Shown here one piece after another: positions 48,901 through 56,658 of a stretch of DNA of 64,000 nucleotides. The notes beneath the pieces were generated by a model, which worked only from the letters and a program-made list of their open reading frames with translations, searched no databases and was not told where the DNA came from. Both the position numbers and the translations under genes were made by a program. Source of the DNA: Hyphomonas sp. (GTDB lineage Bacteria; Pseudomonadota; Alphaproteobacteria; Caulobacterales; Hyphomonadaceae); the NCBI GenBank assembly GCA_013791775.1, contig VMTE01000037.1, positions 1 to 64,000 on the forward strand, in the 5' to 3' direction. Position 1 is the stretch's first letter. Every line of letters starts with the position of its first letter.

Positions 48901-49381
48901 CCGGGCCCGCAATGACAAGACCAGCCGCAACGGCAACAAATTCTCGTTCCTCACCGTTTCAGACCCGACCGGTGAATGCGAAATCACCGTTTACTCCGAG
49001 GGGCTGATCCAGTTCGGCGAGCTGCTCAAACCCGGCCGGGCGGTCGCTTTGACCGTCTCGGTAAAGCAGAACGGCGAGGAAACGCGCCTGTTGCTCGAGC
49101 GCGCGGTTGAACTTGAATCGGCGAGGATTTCCAAACCGTCGGGTTCGCTTGTCGTCCGGCTGTCGTCGGGGGCCAATCCGGCGGAGATCGCCCGGGTGGT
49201 GGACCGTCTTGAGGGATTGGCGGATCCGGACAGGGGGGCGATCCTGCTGGAGTTGCCGCTCGAAGACGGCAGGCTGGTCACGGTTCGGCTGCCTCAGACC
49301 TACACGATCAGCCTGAGGGCCCAGCGCGCCCTGAAGGAAATTCCCGGGGTGGAGCGGGTGATTCCCCGGCGCGCCGCCTGA
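45959..49381 (+). CDS. DNA polymerase III subunit alpha
   Basis: A 1140-residue replicative polymerase catalytic subunit. Domains in order are PHP (FIPLAIRSSYSLLESM from residue 4), palm with GPGRGSGAGSLVAWSL and the catalytic aspartates in MPDFDVDFCQERR, fingers/thumb (YRNAGTHAAGVVIAD, FDFLGLKTLTVI, YQEQVMRMAQEVAGYSLGEAD, GYGFNKSHAAAYA), then an OB-fold (FLTVSDPTGECEITVYS). A GAGG site lies eight bases before ATG 45959. The position after lolD is common in alphaproteobacteria. Confidence 0.98.
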   Translation: MSNPVFIPLAIRSSYSLLESMITPVDIAKWCKRHEVPAAAVTDRNNLFGALELSLKLAEYGVQPIMACCFDLTDGVPRSEPSRVSLYAQTEAGYKRLMFLSSRAFLDSPDGVPKLHRRLLLDDTEGLLLLTGGAEGEVARHLQKGRVGDARTELSTLAAAYPGRCYVEITRHGTSAELKSEAGLLELAYELGLPIVATHDARFMNPGDVVAHDALMCIANGEYLGQDDRKRVDPSQFLKSPGEMIALFEDLPEAIASTVEIARRCSVRAETRSPILPGFVRDGRSEADELKVQAREGLAFRLGEADRLYADRDAYAERLEFELGVIDRMGFPGYFLIVSDFIKWAKQHGIPVGPGRGSGAGSLVAWSLLITDLDPIRFDLLFERFLNPERVSMPDFDVDFCQERRGEVIRYVRDKYGADSVAMIITFGTLQAKAVVRDVGRVMQMPYGQVDRLAKLIPFNPAKPPTLDEAIAGEPKFDDEIAADPRVGELIEIARALEGLYRNAGTHAAGVVIADRPLVNLVPLYNDPRAELPASQFNMKYAEMAGLVKFDFLGLKTLTVIDRALKFIAADGKELGPAWKSLDDAPSYDLMASGETLGVFQLEGAGMRDTLKRVRPNNIEDVIAIISLYRPGPMENIPVYVQGKEDPSSVTYQHPDLRPVLEATYGVPVYQEQVMRMAQEVAGYSLGEADLLRRAMGKKKIEEMVAQRNRFVEGAAQTKGMAERLANEIFDTMEKFAGYGFNKSHAAAYALIGYQTAFLKCHFPVEFLAASMSLDIGNTDKLAAFFQEAKRLRIKVLAADINTSSADFDVRDGAIVYALGALKGVGVEAMRHVAAVRAEGGPFSDLYDFAERIDPRQVNKKAFESLARAGALDSLEANRSKVLESASVLSQHATSSAGDRQGGQGGLFAGAEPALRPPLPVPRPWTAQQKLDEEFRSIGFYFSGHPLDDVLTSLDRDRITLVMEIAERAAEGRPLEMIGIVRARNDKTSRNGNKFSFLTVSDPTGECEITVYSEGLIQFGELLKPGRAVALTVSVKQNGEETRLLLERAVELESARISKPSGSLVVRLSSGANPAEIARVVDRLEGLADPDRGAILLELPLEDGRLVTVRLPQTYTISLRAQRALKEIPGVERVIPRRAA

Positions 49382-49406
49382 CAACCGGTGTTTCGGCGGT
49401 TTGAGC

Positions 49407-49434
49407 TTGCTCCGGGGCGCAAAAGCTGTATAGG
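49407..49434 (+). promoter_or_regulatory. Possible rpsB promoter
   Basis: TTGCTC (49407-49412) and TATAGG (49429-49434) are 16 bp apart in the gap after dnaE, which would put the transcript start about ten bases ahead of the leader structure. The match to either consensus is only partial. Confidence 0.35.
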
Positions 49435-49452
49435 AGCCCACTTCTAAACCAT

Positions 49453-49520
49453 GTCGCGGGTGCATCCGGTGCGACGGGCCTAGCCCGTAGTTCCACCCTG
49501 CGACGGCCAACCGGATGGAG
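49453..49520 (+). promoter_or_regulatory. Structured rpsB leader with possible pseudoknot
   Basis: Three pairings can be drawn. A 10-bp outer stem joins 49453-49462 to 49494-49504 with one bulged T. An inner hairpin ACGGGC-CTA-GCCCGT lies at 49474-49488. CATCCGGT (49463-49470), in the outer loop, is the exact complement of ACCGGATG (49510-49517), which reaches the first base of the GGAG ribosome-binding site (49517-49520). Together these form an H-type pseudoknot just upstream of the rpsB ATG. In E. coli, S2 is known to repress its own mRNA through the leader; a similar role here is inferred. Confidence 0.6.
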
Positions 49521-49527
49521 AAAATCG

Positions 49528-50319
49528 ATGGCCCTACCTGACTTTTCTATGCGTCAGCTGCTTGAAGCTGGTGTTCACTTTGGTCACCAGACCCACCGCT
49601 GGAACCCGCGCATGAAGCCGTACATCTACGGCGAGCGCTCCGGCATCCACATCATGGACCTTTCGCACACGGTGCCTTCGCTGCACCAGGCGCTCGTGTT
49701 CGTGCGTGATACCGTGGCCAAGGGTGGCCGCATCCTGTTTGTCGGCACGAAACGCCAGGCGCAGGATCCGGTCGCTGAAGCGGCGCAGCGCTGCGCGCAA
49801 TACTACATGAACCACCGCTGGCTCGGCGGCACGCTGACGAACTGGTCGACCGTGTCCAATTCGATCAAGCAGCTGCGCGATCTGACGGCCATGTTTGAAG
49901 CGGGCGGCGGCACGGGCCTCACCAAGAAAGAGCTTCTCGATCTTCAGCGCCGCCGCGAAAAGCTGCACCGCGCGCTCGGCGGTATCGCCGACATGGGCGG
50001 TCTGCCGGCGGCGATCGTCGTGATCGACACGAACAAGGAAGCCATCGCCGTTCAGGAAGCCCGCAAGCTGGGTATTCCGGTGGTTGCCGTTCTCGACACC
50101 AACTGCGATCCGGCAGATGCCGATTACGGGTTCCCGGGCAACGACGACGCCGCGCGCGCCATCTCGCTCTACTGCAACCTGTTTGCCGATGCAGTGCTGG
50201 ACGGCCTGGCTGAATCGACGGCGGGTCTGGGCGTCGATCTCGGCTCGATGTCTGACGTGACCGGTCTGGCGGATGCTGACGTTAAGCTCGCAAGCGAATC
50301 GGCCCCAGGCGAAGCCTGA
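49528..50319 (+). CDS. 30S ribosomal protein S2
   Basis: A 263-residue small-subunit ribosomal protein. Family signatures are [26 protein letters not shown] near the start, [15 protein letters not shown] near residue 95 and the C-terminal [29 protein letters not shown] 49528 follows GGAG by seven bases. It is followed by tsf after 43 bases, the nearly universal rpsB-tsf pair. Confidence 0.98.
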   Translation: MALPDFSMRQLLEAGVHFGHQTHRWNPRMKPYIYGERSGIHIMDLSHTVPSLHQALVFVRDTVAKGGRILFVGTKRQAQDPVAEAAQRCAQYYMNHRWLGGTLTNWSTVSNSIKQLRDLTAMFEAGGGTGLTKKELLDLQRRREKLHRALGGIADMGGLPAAIVVIDTNKEAIAVQEARKLGIPVVAVLDTNCDPADADYGFPGNDDAARAISLYCNLFADAVLDGLAESTAGLGVDLGSMSDVTGLADADVKLASESAPGEA

Positions 50320-50362
50320 AACGGCGCCTCTGGCGCAACAATTCAACTGAAGGATCCAGGCC

Positions 50363-51268
50363 ATGGCTGAGATTACAGCGGCACTTGTGAAACAACTGCG
50401 CGAGAAAACCGGCGCAGGCATGATGGACGCAAAGAAAGCACTCGTGGAGAATGACGGCGACGAATCCGCTGCCATCGAGTGGCTGCGGGCGAAGGGGCTT
50501 TCCAAAGCCGCCAAGAAATCGGGCCGTGCGGCTGCTGAAGGCCTGGTGGCTGTGAAAGTGGCGGCCGACGGCAAGTCGGGCGCGATCGTCGAGCTCAACT
50601 CCGAAACCGACTTCGTGTCGCGCAACGAGAGCTTCCAGAAAGCGCTTGAAGGCATCAGCAACGTGGCCTTGGCCACGGATGGATCTGTGGCCGCCCTGTC
50701 AGGTGCTGCATCGCCGGATGGCGAAGGCAGTGTCGACGACATGATCAAGCGCATGATCGCGACGATCGGCGAGAATATGACCCTTCGGCGTTCAGCCAAA
50801 GTGTCGGCTGCCGGCCGCGTGTCGTCCTATGTCCACAACGCCGCTGCGCCGGGTATGGGCAAAGTCGGCGTGCTCGTTGCGCTCGAAGGCACTGGCGACC
50901 TCGAAGATGCGGGTCGCAAGGTGGCGATGCACATCGCGGCAACCTCGCCCGCAGCGGCGACCACGGCAGAACTCGACCCGGCTCTGATCGAGTCCGAAAA
51001 ACGTGTTCTGACCGAGCAGGCGCGTGAGAGCGGCAAGCCGGATTCGGTCATCGAGAAGATGATCGTCGGCCGCATGCAGAAGTTCTACAAGGAAGTCGTG
51101 CTGAACGAGCAACCGTTCATCATGGACCCTGACAAGACGGTCGGCGAGTTCCTCACCGCGCAGGGCGCCGTGCTCAAGTCGTTTGTCCATTTCAAGCTCG
51201 GCGAGGGCGTAGAAAAGGAAGAAAACGACTTCGCCGCAGAAGTCGCTTCTATGACAAAAGGCGCCTGA
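50363..51268 (+). CDS. Elongation factor Ts
   Basis: A 301-residue nucleotide-exchange factor for EF-Tu. The N-terminal [23 protein letters not shown] and the core [13 protein letters not shown] are diagnostic. A strong terminator follows at 51307-51342, so rpsB-tsf is probably its own transcription unit. Confidence 0.98.
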   Translation: MAEITAALVKQLREKTGAGMMDAKKALVENDGDESAAIEWLRAKGLSKAAKKSGRAAAEGLVAVKVAADGKSGAIVELNSETDFVSRNESFQKALEGISNVALATDGSVAALSGAASPDGEGSVDDMIKRMIATIGENMTLRRSAKVSAAGRVSSYVHNAAAPGMGKVGVLVALEGTGDLEDAGRKVAMHIAATSPAAATTAELDPALIESEKRVLTEQARESGKPDSVIEKMIVGRMQKFYKEVVLNEQPFIMDPDKTVGEFLTAQGAVLKSFVHFKLGEGVEKEENDFAAEVASMTKGA

Positions 51269-51306
51269 TCAGGCTTGCGTTTCTGCCCGTGAAGGGCTTT
51301 GAACAG

Positions 51307-51342
51307 TCCCGGCTGGCGGTTTCGCCAAGCCGGGATTTTTTT
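51307..51342 (+). terminator. Rho-independent terminator after tsf
   Basis: TCCCGGCTGGCG (51307-51318) pairs with CGCC-A-AGCCGGGA (51323-51335, one bulged A) around a GTTT loop, followed by seven T (51336-51342). It lies 32 bases before the pyrH ATG. Confidence 0.93.
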
Positions 51343-51373
51343 GGCTCCAGGTAGAGAAAGATCGGTGGGAACA

Positions 51374-52129
51374 ATGCCGGCAGATGAGCCCGACAAGAGC
51401 CAGTTGAAGTACAAGCGTGTGCTTCTGAAACTGTCCGGAGAAGCCCTGATGGGGCCAGGTCAGTTCGGTATCGATATCCCGACATGCGTAACCTTTGCGC
51501 AGGCGATTGCCGCCGCACGGGACGCAGGTGCGGAAATTTGCCTGGTGATCGGCGGTGGTAACATTTTTCGCGGTGTCGCTGGCGCAGCAAAAGGAATGGA
51601 GCGCGCGCAGGCTGATTCTATGGGCATGCTGGCGACCGTGATGAACGCACTTGCCATGCAAAGTGTTCTGGAAAGCATCGGCGTGCCGACGCGCGTACAA
51701 TCGGCCTTGAGCATGGATGCGGTGTGCGAGCCCTACATCCGGCGCCGGGCGCAGCGTCATATGGAAAAGGGCCGCGTTGTGATTTTTGCGGCCGGCATCG
51801 GCAATCCGTTCTTCACGACGGATACAGGCGCAGCGTTGCGCGCCATTGAGATGAACTGCGATGCGCTTTTGAAAGGCACTCAGGTGGACGGCGTCTATAC
51901 GGCCGATCCAAAGCTAGATGCGACGGCAACGCGATATGAGAATGTCGCCTTCGATGAGCTTCTGATCAAGAATCTGCGCGTGATGGATCCATCCGCCGTC
52001 AGCTTGATGCGTGACAACAACGTTCCGATCGTCGTTTTCTCTCTCAAGGAGAAAGGCTCGCTGCTAAACGTGTTGCACGGACGGGGCACTTCAACGACGA
52101 TCTCTAAAACCGGAAGGGCGAGCGAATGA
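51374..52129 (+). CDS. UMP kinase
   Basis: A 251-residue amino-acid-kinase-fold enzyme phosphorylating UMP to UDP. Motifs: [15 protein letters not shown] near residue 14, [11 protein letters not shown] near residue 60 and [36 protein letters not shown] near residues 140-175. ATG 51374 follows GTGGGA; the longer frame runs back through the terminator and is rejected. It overlaps frr by ATGA. Confidence 0.97.
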   Translation: MPADEPDKSQLKYKRVLLKLSGEALMGPGQFGIDIPTCVTFAQAIAAARDAGAEICLVIGGGNIFRGVAGAAKGMERAQADSMGMLATVMNALAMQSVLESIGVPTRVQSALSMDAVCEPYIRRRAQRHMEKGRVVIFAAGIGNPFFTTDTGAALRAIEMNCDALLKGTQVDGVYTADPKLDATATRYENVAFDELLIKNLRVMDPSAVSLMRDNNVPIVVFSLKEKGSLLNVLHGRGTSTTISKTGRASE

Positions 52130-52680
52130 GCTACAGCAAACAAGACCTTGAGCGGCGCATGGAAGGCGCCCTCGCCTCGCTTTCGTCTGAGTTTTCGGGC
52201 CTGCGGACGGGCAGGGCGTCCGTGAACCTGCTCGATTCCATAACGGTCTCTGCCTATGGCAGCGTCGTTCCGTTGAGCCAGGTCGCCTCGGTGACCGTGA
52301 CCGACACGCGCATGCTGTCGGTGAACGTCTGGGACAAGTCTGTCGTGGGCGGCGTGGACCGCGCGATTCGGGAGTCCGGGCTGGGGCTGAACCCCATTAT
52401 GGACGGCCAGACGCTGCGTCTTCCGATCCCGGCCCTGAACGAAGAACGGCGCGTGGAACTCACCAAGATTGCCGGCAAGTACGCCGAAGCAGCCCGCATC
52501 GCGGTTCGTAACGTCCGGCGCGACGGCATGGATACGCTGAAGAAAATGGAAAAGGCCGGCGAGATCAGCGAAGATCGTGCGCGCAGCCTCGCAGAAGAAG
52601 TCCAGAAACTCACCGACGCATTCGTTCACCGCGTCGATGAGGCGGTCAAAGCCAAGGAAGCGGAGATCATGCAAGTGTAA
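52126..52680 (+). CDS. Ribosome recycling factor
   Basis: A 184-residue factor that splits post-termination ribosomes with EF-G. The signature [22 protein letters not shown] is near residues 26-47, with IREKAEDARIAVRN-like [17 protein letters not shown] downstream. The start overlaps the pyrH stop (ATGA), and the stop overlaps the uppS start (TAATG). Confidence 0.97.
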   Translation: MSYSKQDLERRMEGALASLSSEFSGLRTGRASVNLLDSITVSAYGSVVPLSQVASVTVTDTRMLSVNVWDKSVVGGVDRAIRESGLGLNPIMDGQTLRLPIPALNEERRVELTKIAGKYAEAARIAVRNVRRDGMDTLKKMEKAGEISEDRARSLAEEVQKLTDAFVHRVDEAVKAKEAEIMQV

Positions 52681-53438
52681 TGGTCCGGATCGGGATATCC
52701 CCTGACCCTTCCCATTCCGGCGGCGAGCCTCCGGCCCCTCGGCATGTCGCCATCATCATGGATGGAAACGGCCGCTGGGCGAATTCGCGAGGCTTGCCCC
52801 GAACGGCAGGGCACGAGCGCGGCGTTGAAGCGCTGCGCCGAACCGTGGAAGCCGCGCGTGATCTGGGAATTTCCTATCTGACCGTGTTCTCGTTCTCGAC
52901 CGAGAACTGGCGCCGTCCGGCGTCAGAAGTGAATACGCTCTTCGGCCTGTTGAAAGCCTACGTTCAGCGGGATCTGGAACGGCTGAAGCAGGACGGTGTC
53001 CGGATCCGGGTGATCGGGCAGCGCGAGGGGTTGCCCGCTGACATCGCAGCGCTCGTGGACCGGGCCGAACGCGAAACGGCTCACAATACTCGGTTCCACC
53101 TGACGATCGCGTTCAACTACGGCTCACGTAACGAGATCCTCCGCGCCGCCACGGCCTACGCCCAGGCGATTGCGGATGGCACTTGCAAAGGGGCGGCGAC
53201 CGAAGACGGTTTTGCGGCATTCCTGGATACGCGGGACCTTCCGGATCCCGATCTGGTCATCCGGACAAGCGGCGAGTTCCGGATCAGCAACTTCCTGCTC
53301 TGGCAGGCCGCCTATGCCGAGTTGCTGTTCGTTGATGTGCTGTGGCCGGACTTCAACCGTGCCCATCTCGAGAGCGCCATATCGCGCTATCACGAACGGG
53401 AACGCCGCTTCGGTTCGGTGAACCCCGGAGCCACCTGA
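52680..53438 (+). CDS. Undecaprenyl diphosphate synthase
   Basis: A 252-residue cis-prenyltransferase making the C55 carrier lipid of peptidoglycan synthesis. [27 protein letters not shown] near residues 21-47 holds the catalytic Asp, and [10 protein letters not shown] and [25 protein letters not shown] follow. The last is usually RTSGExRxSNF, so it is intact. It overlaps both frr (TAATG) and cdsA (TGATG). Confidence 0.97.
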   Translation: MVRIGISPDPSHSGGEPPAPRHVAIIMDGNGRWANSRGLPRTAGHERGVEALRRTVEAARDLGISYLTVFSFSTENWRRPASEVNTLFGLLKAYVQRDLERLKQDGVRIRVIGQREGLPADIAALVDRAERETAHNTRFHLTIAFNYGSRNEILRAATAYAQAIADGTCKGAATEDGFAAFLDTRDLPDPDLVIRTSGEFRISNFLLWQAAYAELLFVDVLWPDFNRAHLESAISRYHERERRFGSVNPGAT

Positions 53439-54256
53439 TGGGCGATTGGACACCGCCTGATAAACGGTTTTCCGAGTTACCACGCCGCTTGCTGACCGCA
53501 CTTGTTCTCATACCGTTTGCGCTTTTTGCCGTCTGGATGGGATCGTGGTGGTTGGCGCTCGGATGCAGCGCCTTCTGCGCGGTGATGCTGCTGGAATGGT
53601 GCCGGATGAGCGCCACGCCCAATGGGGCGCTTCTTGCGGTGATTGCGGCTCTGTTCGGGCTCGGTTTGGGAACAGGGGACGAGCGCATCGGGGCCGGGCT
53701 GCTGGCGGCTGCGGCGGTGTTGGCCGTCTTTTCCGCACAACGGACGGCCGAAGCCCGGCTGTCGGCCGGTTTTGGTGTTGTTTACGTCTTTGCTATGGTC
53801 TTCGGACTTTATGTCCTGCGGGAAGGGCCCTGGGAGGGTCGTCTCGCGGCTATGTATTTCATGTCCTTCGTCTGGGCCTCTGACGCGGCTGCGTACTTCT
53901 TCGGGCGTATGTTTCGGGGACCGCGGCTTCTGCCCAAGGAAAGCCCGAACAAGACCTGGAGCGGCGCAATTGCCGGCGTGATCGCGACGGCGCTTTGCGG
54001 GTATGTCGCGGCAAGCTGGCAGGATGCGGACAAGCTGCCCTGGATGGTGGCCGGCGTGTTGATCTCGATGGGCGCGCAGGCGGGCGATTTGTTCGAGAGC
54101 GGGCTGAAACGCCGGTTCAAGGTCAAGGATTCGGGGACTATCTTACCCGGACATGGCGGCCTGCTGGACCGTGTGGACGGCCTCGGCGCTGTCAGCCTGC
54201 TGTCGACGTTGACATTTCTGAGTGTTCCCAGCCTGCCGCGCCTGCTAGGTCTCTGA
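53438..54256 (+). CDS. Phosphatidate cytidylyltransferase
   Basis: A 272-residue integral membrane enzyme making CDP-diacylglycerol from CTP and phosphatidate. About seven helices are visible; the family signature near the C-terminus is SMGAQAGDLFESGLKRRFKVKDSGTILPGHGGLLDRVD. The ATG overlaps the uppS TGA (TGATG), fixing the start at 53438. Confidence 0.96.
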   Translation: MGDWTPPDKRFSELPRRLLTALVLIPFALFAVWMGSWWLALGCSAFCAVMLLEWCRMSATPNGALLAVIAALFGLGLGTGDERIGAGLLAAAAVLAVFSAQRTAEARLSAGFGVVYVFAMVFGLYVLREGPWEGRLAAMYFMSFVWASDAAAYFFGRMFRGPRLLPKESPNKTWSGAIAGVIATALCGYVAASWQDADKLPWMVAGVLISMGAQAGDLFESGLKRRFKVKDSGTILPGHGGLLDRVDGLGAVSLLSTLTFLSVPSLPRLLGL

Positions 54257-54259
54257 TCC

Positions 54260-55474
54260 ATGAAAGCCCCTCGGCGCATCTCCATCTTCGGTTCTACCGG
54301 GTCTGTCGGGCAATCGACGGTCGATGTCATCCGGCATGCCAACCGGTCTGAGGCGCGGTTCGAGTTGGTCGCCTTGGCGGCTGGCCGGAATGCGTCTGCC
54401 TTGGCAATGCAGGCATTGGAGCTGCGCCCTGAAGTGGCGGTAATCGCGGATGAAGCCCAACTTCCGGAATTGCGCGCCCGCCTTGCCGGTTCAGGCATCG
54501 CTGCAGCGGCGGGCGAGAGTGCGATGCTCGAAGCGGCCGCGCGTCCCTGTGACCGCTTTCTGGCCGCCATCGTGGGAGCAGCCGGCCTGAAATCGACGAT
54601 GGCCGCCGTGGAAGCGGGCAACCACCTTGCGCTCGCAAACAAGGAGAGCCTGGTTTGCGCCGGCTCGATCCTTCTGGACGCCGCTGATCGCGCGGGAATC
54701 ACGGTCATGCCGGTGGATTCCGAGCACAGCGCGATCTTTCAATGCCTTGGAGACGGACGGTCGCTCGAGAAGCTGACCCTGACCGCTTCGGGCGGACCCT
54801 TCCGGCTCGCCTCGCTGGAGGAAATGGCCCGGGCAACGCCAGCTCAGGCGGCGGCGCACCCGAAGTGGAGCATGGGGCTCAAGATATCCATCGACAGCGC
54901 CACGCTGATGAACAAGGCACTGGAACTGATCGAGGCGGCCATTCTGTTCAGGGTTTCAGCCGAGCGTATCGACGTGCTGGTGCACCCGCAGTCGATTGTC
55001 CACGGGATGGCGCATTTCACTGATGGCTCGGTCATGGCGCAGCTCGGCGCGCCGGACATGCGCACGCCGATCTCCCTGGCGCTAGGCTGGCCGGACCGGG
55101 TGGACACACTGGTGGAGCGGCTTGATCTGGCCCAGATCGGCCAGCTTGATTTTGCGCCAGTGGACGCCAGCAGGTTCAAGTCAATCGAGCTCGCGCGCCG
55201 GGCCTGCAGCATGGGCCCCGCGGGCCCGGTCGTATTAAATTCCGCTAATGAATCAGCAGTTTCTGCGTTTGTGGCAGAGGATTGTGGCTTTCTGGACATA
55301 GCCTGGGCCGTCGAAGCCGCACTCGACCGCTTTTCATCTTCGGAATTCGCCTCTACCAAGTGCACAACATTGGAAGAAGTGGCGTTCCTGGATCAGCTGG
55401 GACGCCGTTTCGCCGGGGACGCACTGAATAAAGCCCCAAGCCGGGCAGGAGGAATGCCAGCTTGGAAGGATTAG
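54260..55474 (+). CDS. 1-deoxy-D-xylulose-5-phosphate reductoisomerase
   Basis: A 404-residue NADPH-dependent enzyme of the MEP isoprenoid pathway. SIFGSTGSVGQSTVDVI (residues 8-24) is the NADPH loop; LANKESLVCAG, PVDSEHSAIFQCL and the substrate/metal region LTASGGPFR and KWSMGLKISIDSATLMNKALELIEA are intact. Its last codons overlap the TTG start of rseP. Confidence 0.97.
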   Translation: MKAPRRISIFGSTGSVGQSTVDVIRHANRSEARFELVALAAGRNASALAMQALELRPEVAVIADEAQLPELRARLAGSGIAAAAGESAMLEAAARPCDRFLAAIVGAAGLKSTMAAVEAGNHLALANKESLVCAGSILLDAADRAGITVMPVDSEHSAIFQCLGDGRSLEKLTLTASGGPFRLASLEEMARATPAQAAAHPKWSMGLKISIDSATLMNKALELIEAAILFRVSAERIDVLVHPQSIVHGMAHFTDGSVMAQLGAPDMRTPISLALGWPDRVDTLVERLDLAQIGQLDFAPVDASRFKSIELARRACSMGPAGPVVLNSANESAVSAFVAEDCGFLDIAWAVEAALDRFSSSEFASTKCTTLEEVAFLDQLGRRFAGDALNKAPSRAGGMPAWKD

Positions 55475-56622
55475 TCAGCCAGGGACCGCTGTTCGTTGCC
55501 TGCCTCGTCTTCTTGATGGGCATCGTGATCGTGATCCATGAACTGGGTCACTATCTCGCCGGACGATGTTTTGGCGTTGCGGTGGAATCCTTTGCCATGG
55601 GTTTTGGCCGAACACTGGCCGAGTTCACCGACAAGCGGGGAACGCGGTGGCGCATGAACTGGATTCCGCTCGGCGGCTTCGTCAACTTCGGTGACCGGGC
55701 TTCGCTGGATGAAGCGGGCCCCGGCGCAAAGGTGCCGGCGGGCGTGCCCTTTGACGAAATCGGTCCGCTCAAGAAGATCGTCGTCAGTCTGGCGGGTCCG
55801 TTTGCCAATTTCGCGCTCGCGGCGCTGATTTTCTCGGTGTCCATCGGTGTTCACGGGGTCGCGGTTCAATCGGTGCGGGTTGCCGGAACGATTGCCGGCA
55901 GTCCGGCAGAGCAGGCCGGAATTCTGCCTGGCGACCAGATTCTCAGCGTCAACGCCAAACCGATCCGCAATTCGTCGGATGTCACCGTGGCCGTCCTGCT
56001 CAGCCCGAAGACCCCGTTGCGCCTTGTGCTGGACCGGGACGGGGCTGAAACGCTGGTAACGGTCACGCCGGACGAAATCGTGCGCGAGAACGAGTTCGGC
56101 CAGATGGTGCCGCAAAGCACCATCGGCATCCAGATGTATCCGTCCGAAACGTTTGAAAACAAGCGGTACGGGCCAATCGAATCAGTCGTTGCCGGCATTC
56201 AGGAAACGGGGGTTACGATTGATCGCACGGTCACGATGCTTGAAAGGATCGTGACAGGCAAAATGTCGTTCAACACCTTGTCGGGCCCCGTTGGCGTTGC
56301 GGATGTGTCGAGGCGGGTCGTGAACAAGGTGATGGACCAGCCCGAAGTGCCACTGAACGCGCGCTTTGAACGGCTCTTCTGGGTGTTGCTCAGTCTTTGT
56401 GCGGCGATCTCTGTGGGGGTGGGTTTTTTCAACCTATTGCCACTGCCAGTGCTGGATGGCGGGCGGGTGGTGTTTCATGCATACGAAGCGGTGTTAGGCT
56501 CAAAAATGCCAGGCCAGAAAGAGGCGGTGGCGCTGAGTATGGGAGTGTTGCTCTTGATGGTGATCGTGATCACATGGGGGGACATTCTTGAAACCGGCGT
56601 TTTCGTACGGGGAAGCAGCTGA
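55462..56622 (+). CDS. RseP-type site-2 zinc metalloprotease
   Basis: A 386-residue intramembrane protease. The zinc motif HELGH is at residues 26-30 in the first helix, a PDZ domain lies at about 125-200 (GSPAEQAGILPGDQILSVN), and the second metal motif LPLPVLDGG is near residue 324. It uses a TTG start at 55462: AGGAGGA lies eight bases upstream, and the only nearby ATG (55454) is out of frame. It overlaps dxr by 13 bases and is followed by bamA after 36. Confidence 0.95.
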   Translation: MEGLVSQGPLFVACLVFLMGIVIVIHELGHYLAGRCFGVAVESFAMGFGRTLAEFTDKRGTRWRMNWIPLGGFVNFGDRASLDEAGPGAKVPAGVPFDEIGPLKKIVVSLAGPFANFALAALIFSVSIGVHGVAVQSVRVAGTIAGSPAEQAGILPGDQILSVNAKPIRNSSDVTVAVLLSPKTPLRLVLDRDGAETLVTVTPDEIVRENEFGQMVPQSTIGIQMYPSETFENKRYGPIESVVAGIQETGVTIDRTVTMLERIVTGKMSFNTLSGPVGVADVSRRVVNKVMDQPEVPLNARFERLFWVLLSLCAAISVGVGFFNLLPLPVLDGGRVVFHAYEAVLGSKMPGQKEAVALSMGVLLLMVIVITWGDILETGVFVRGSS

Positions 56623-56658
56623 CGCGGTTCAGCTCCAGGAACGAAAGAGTATTCGAGA

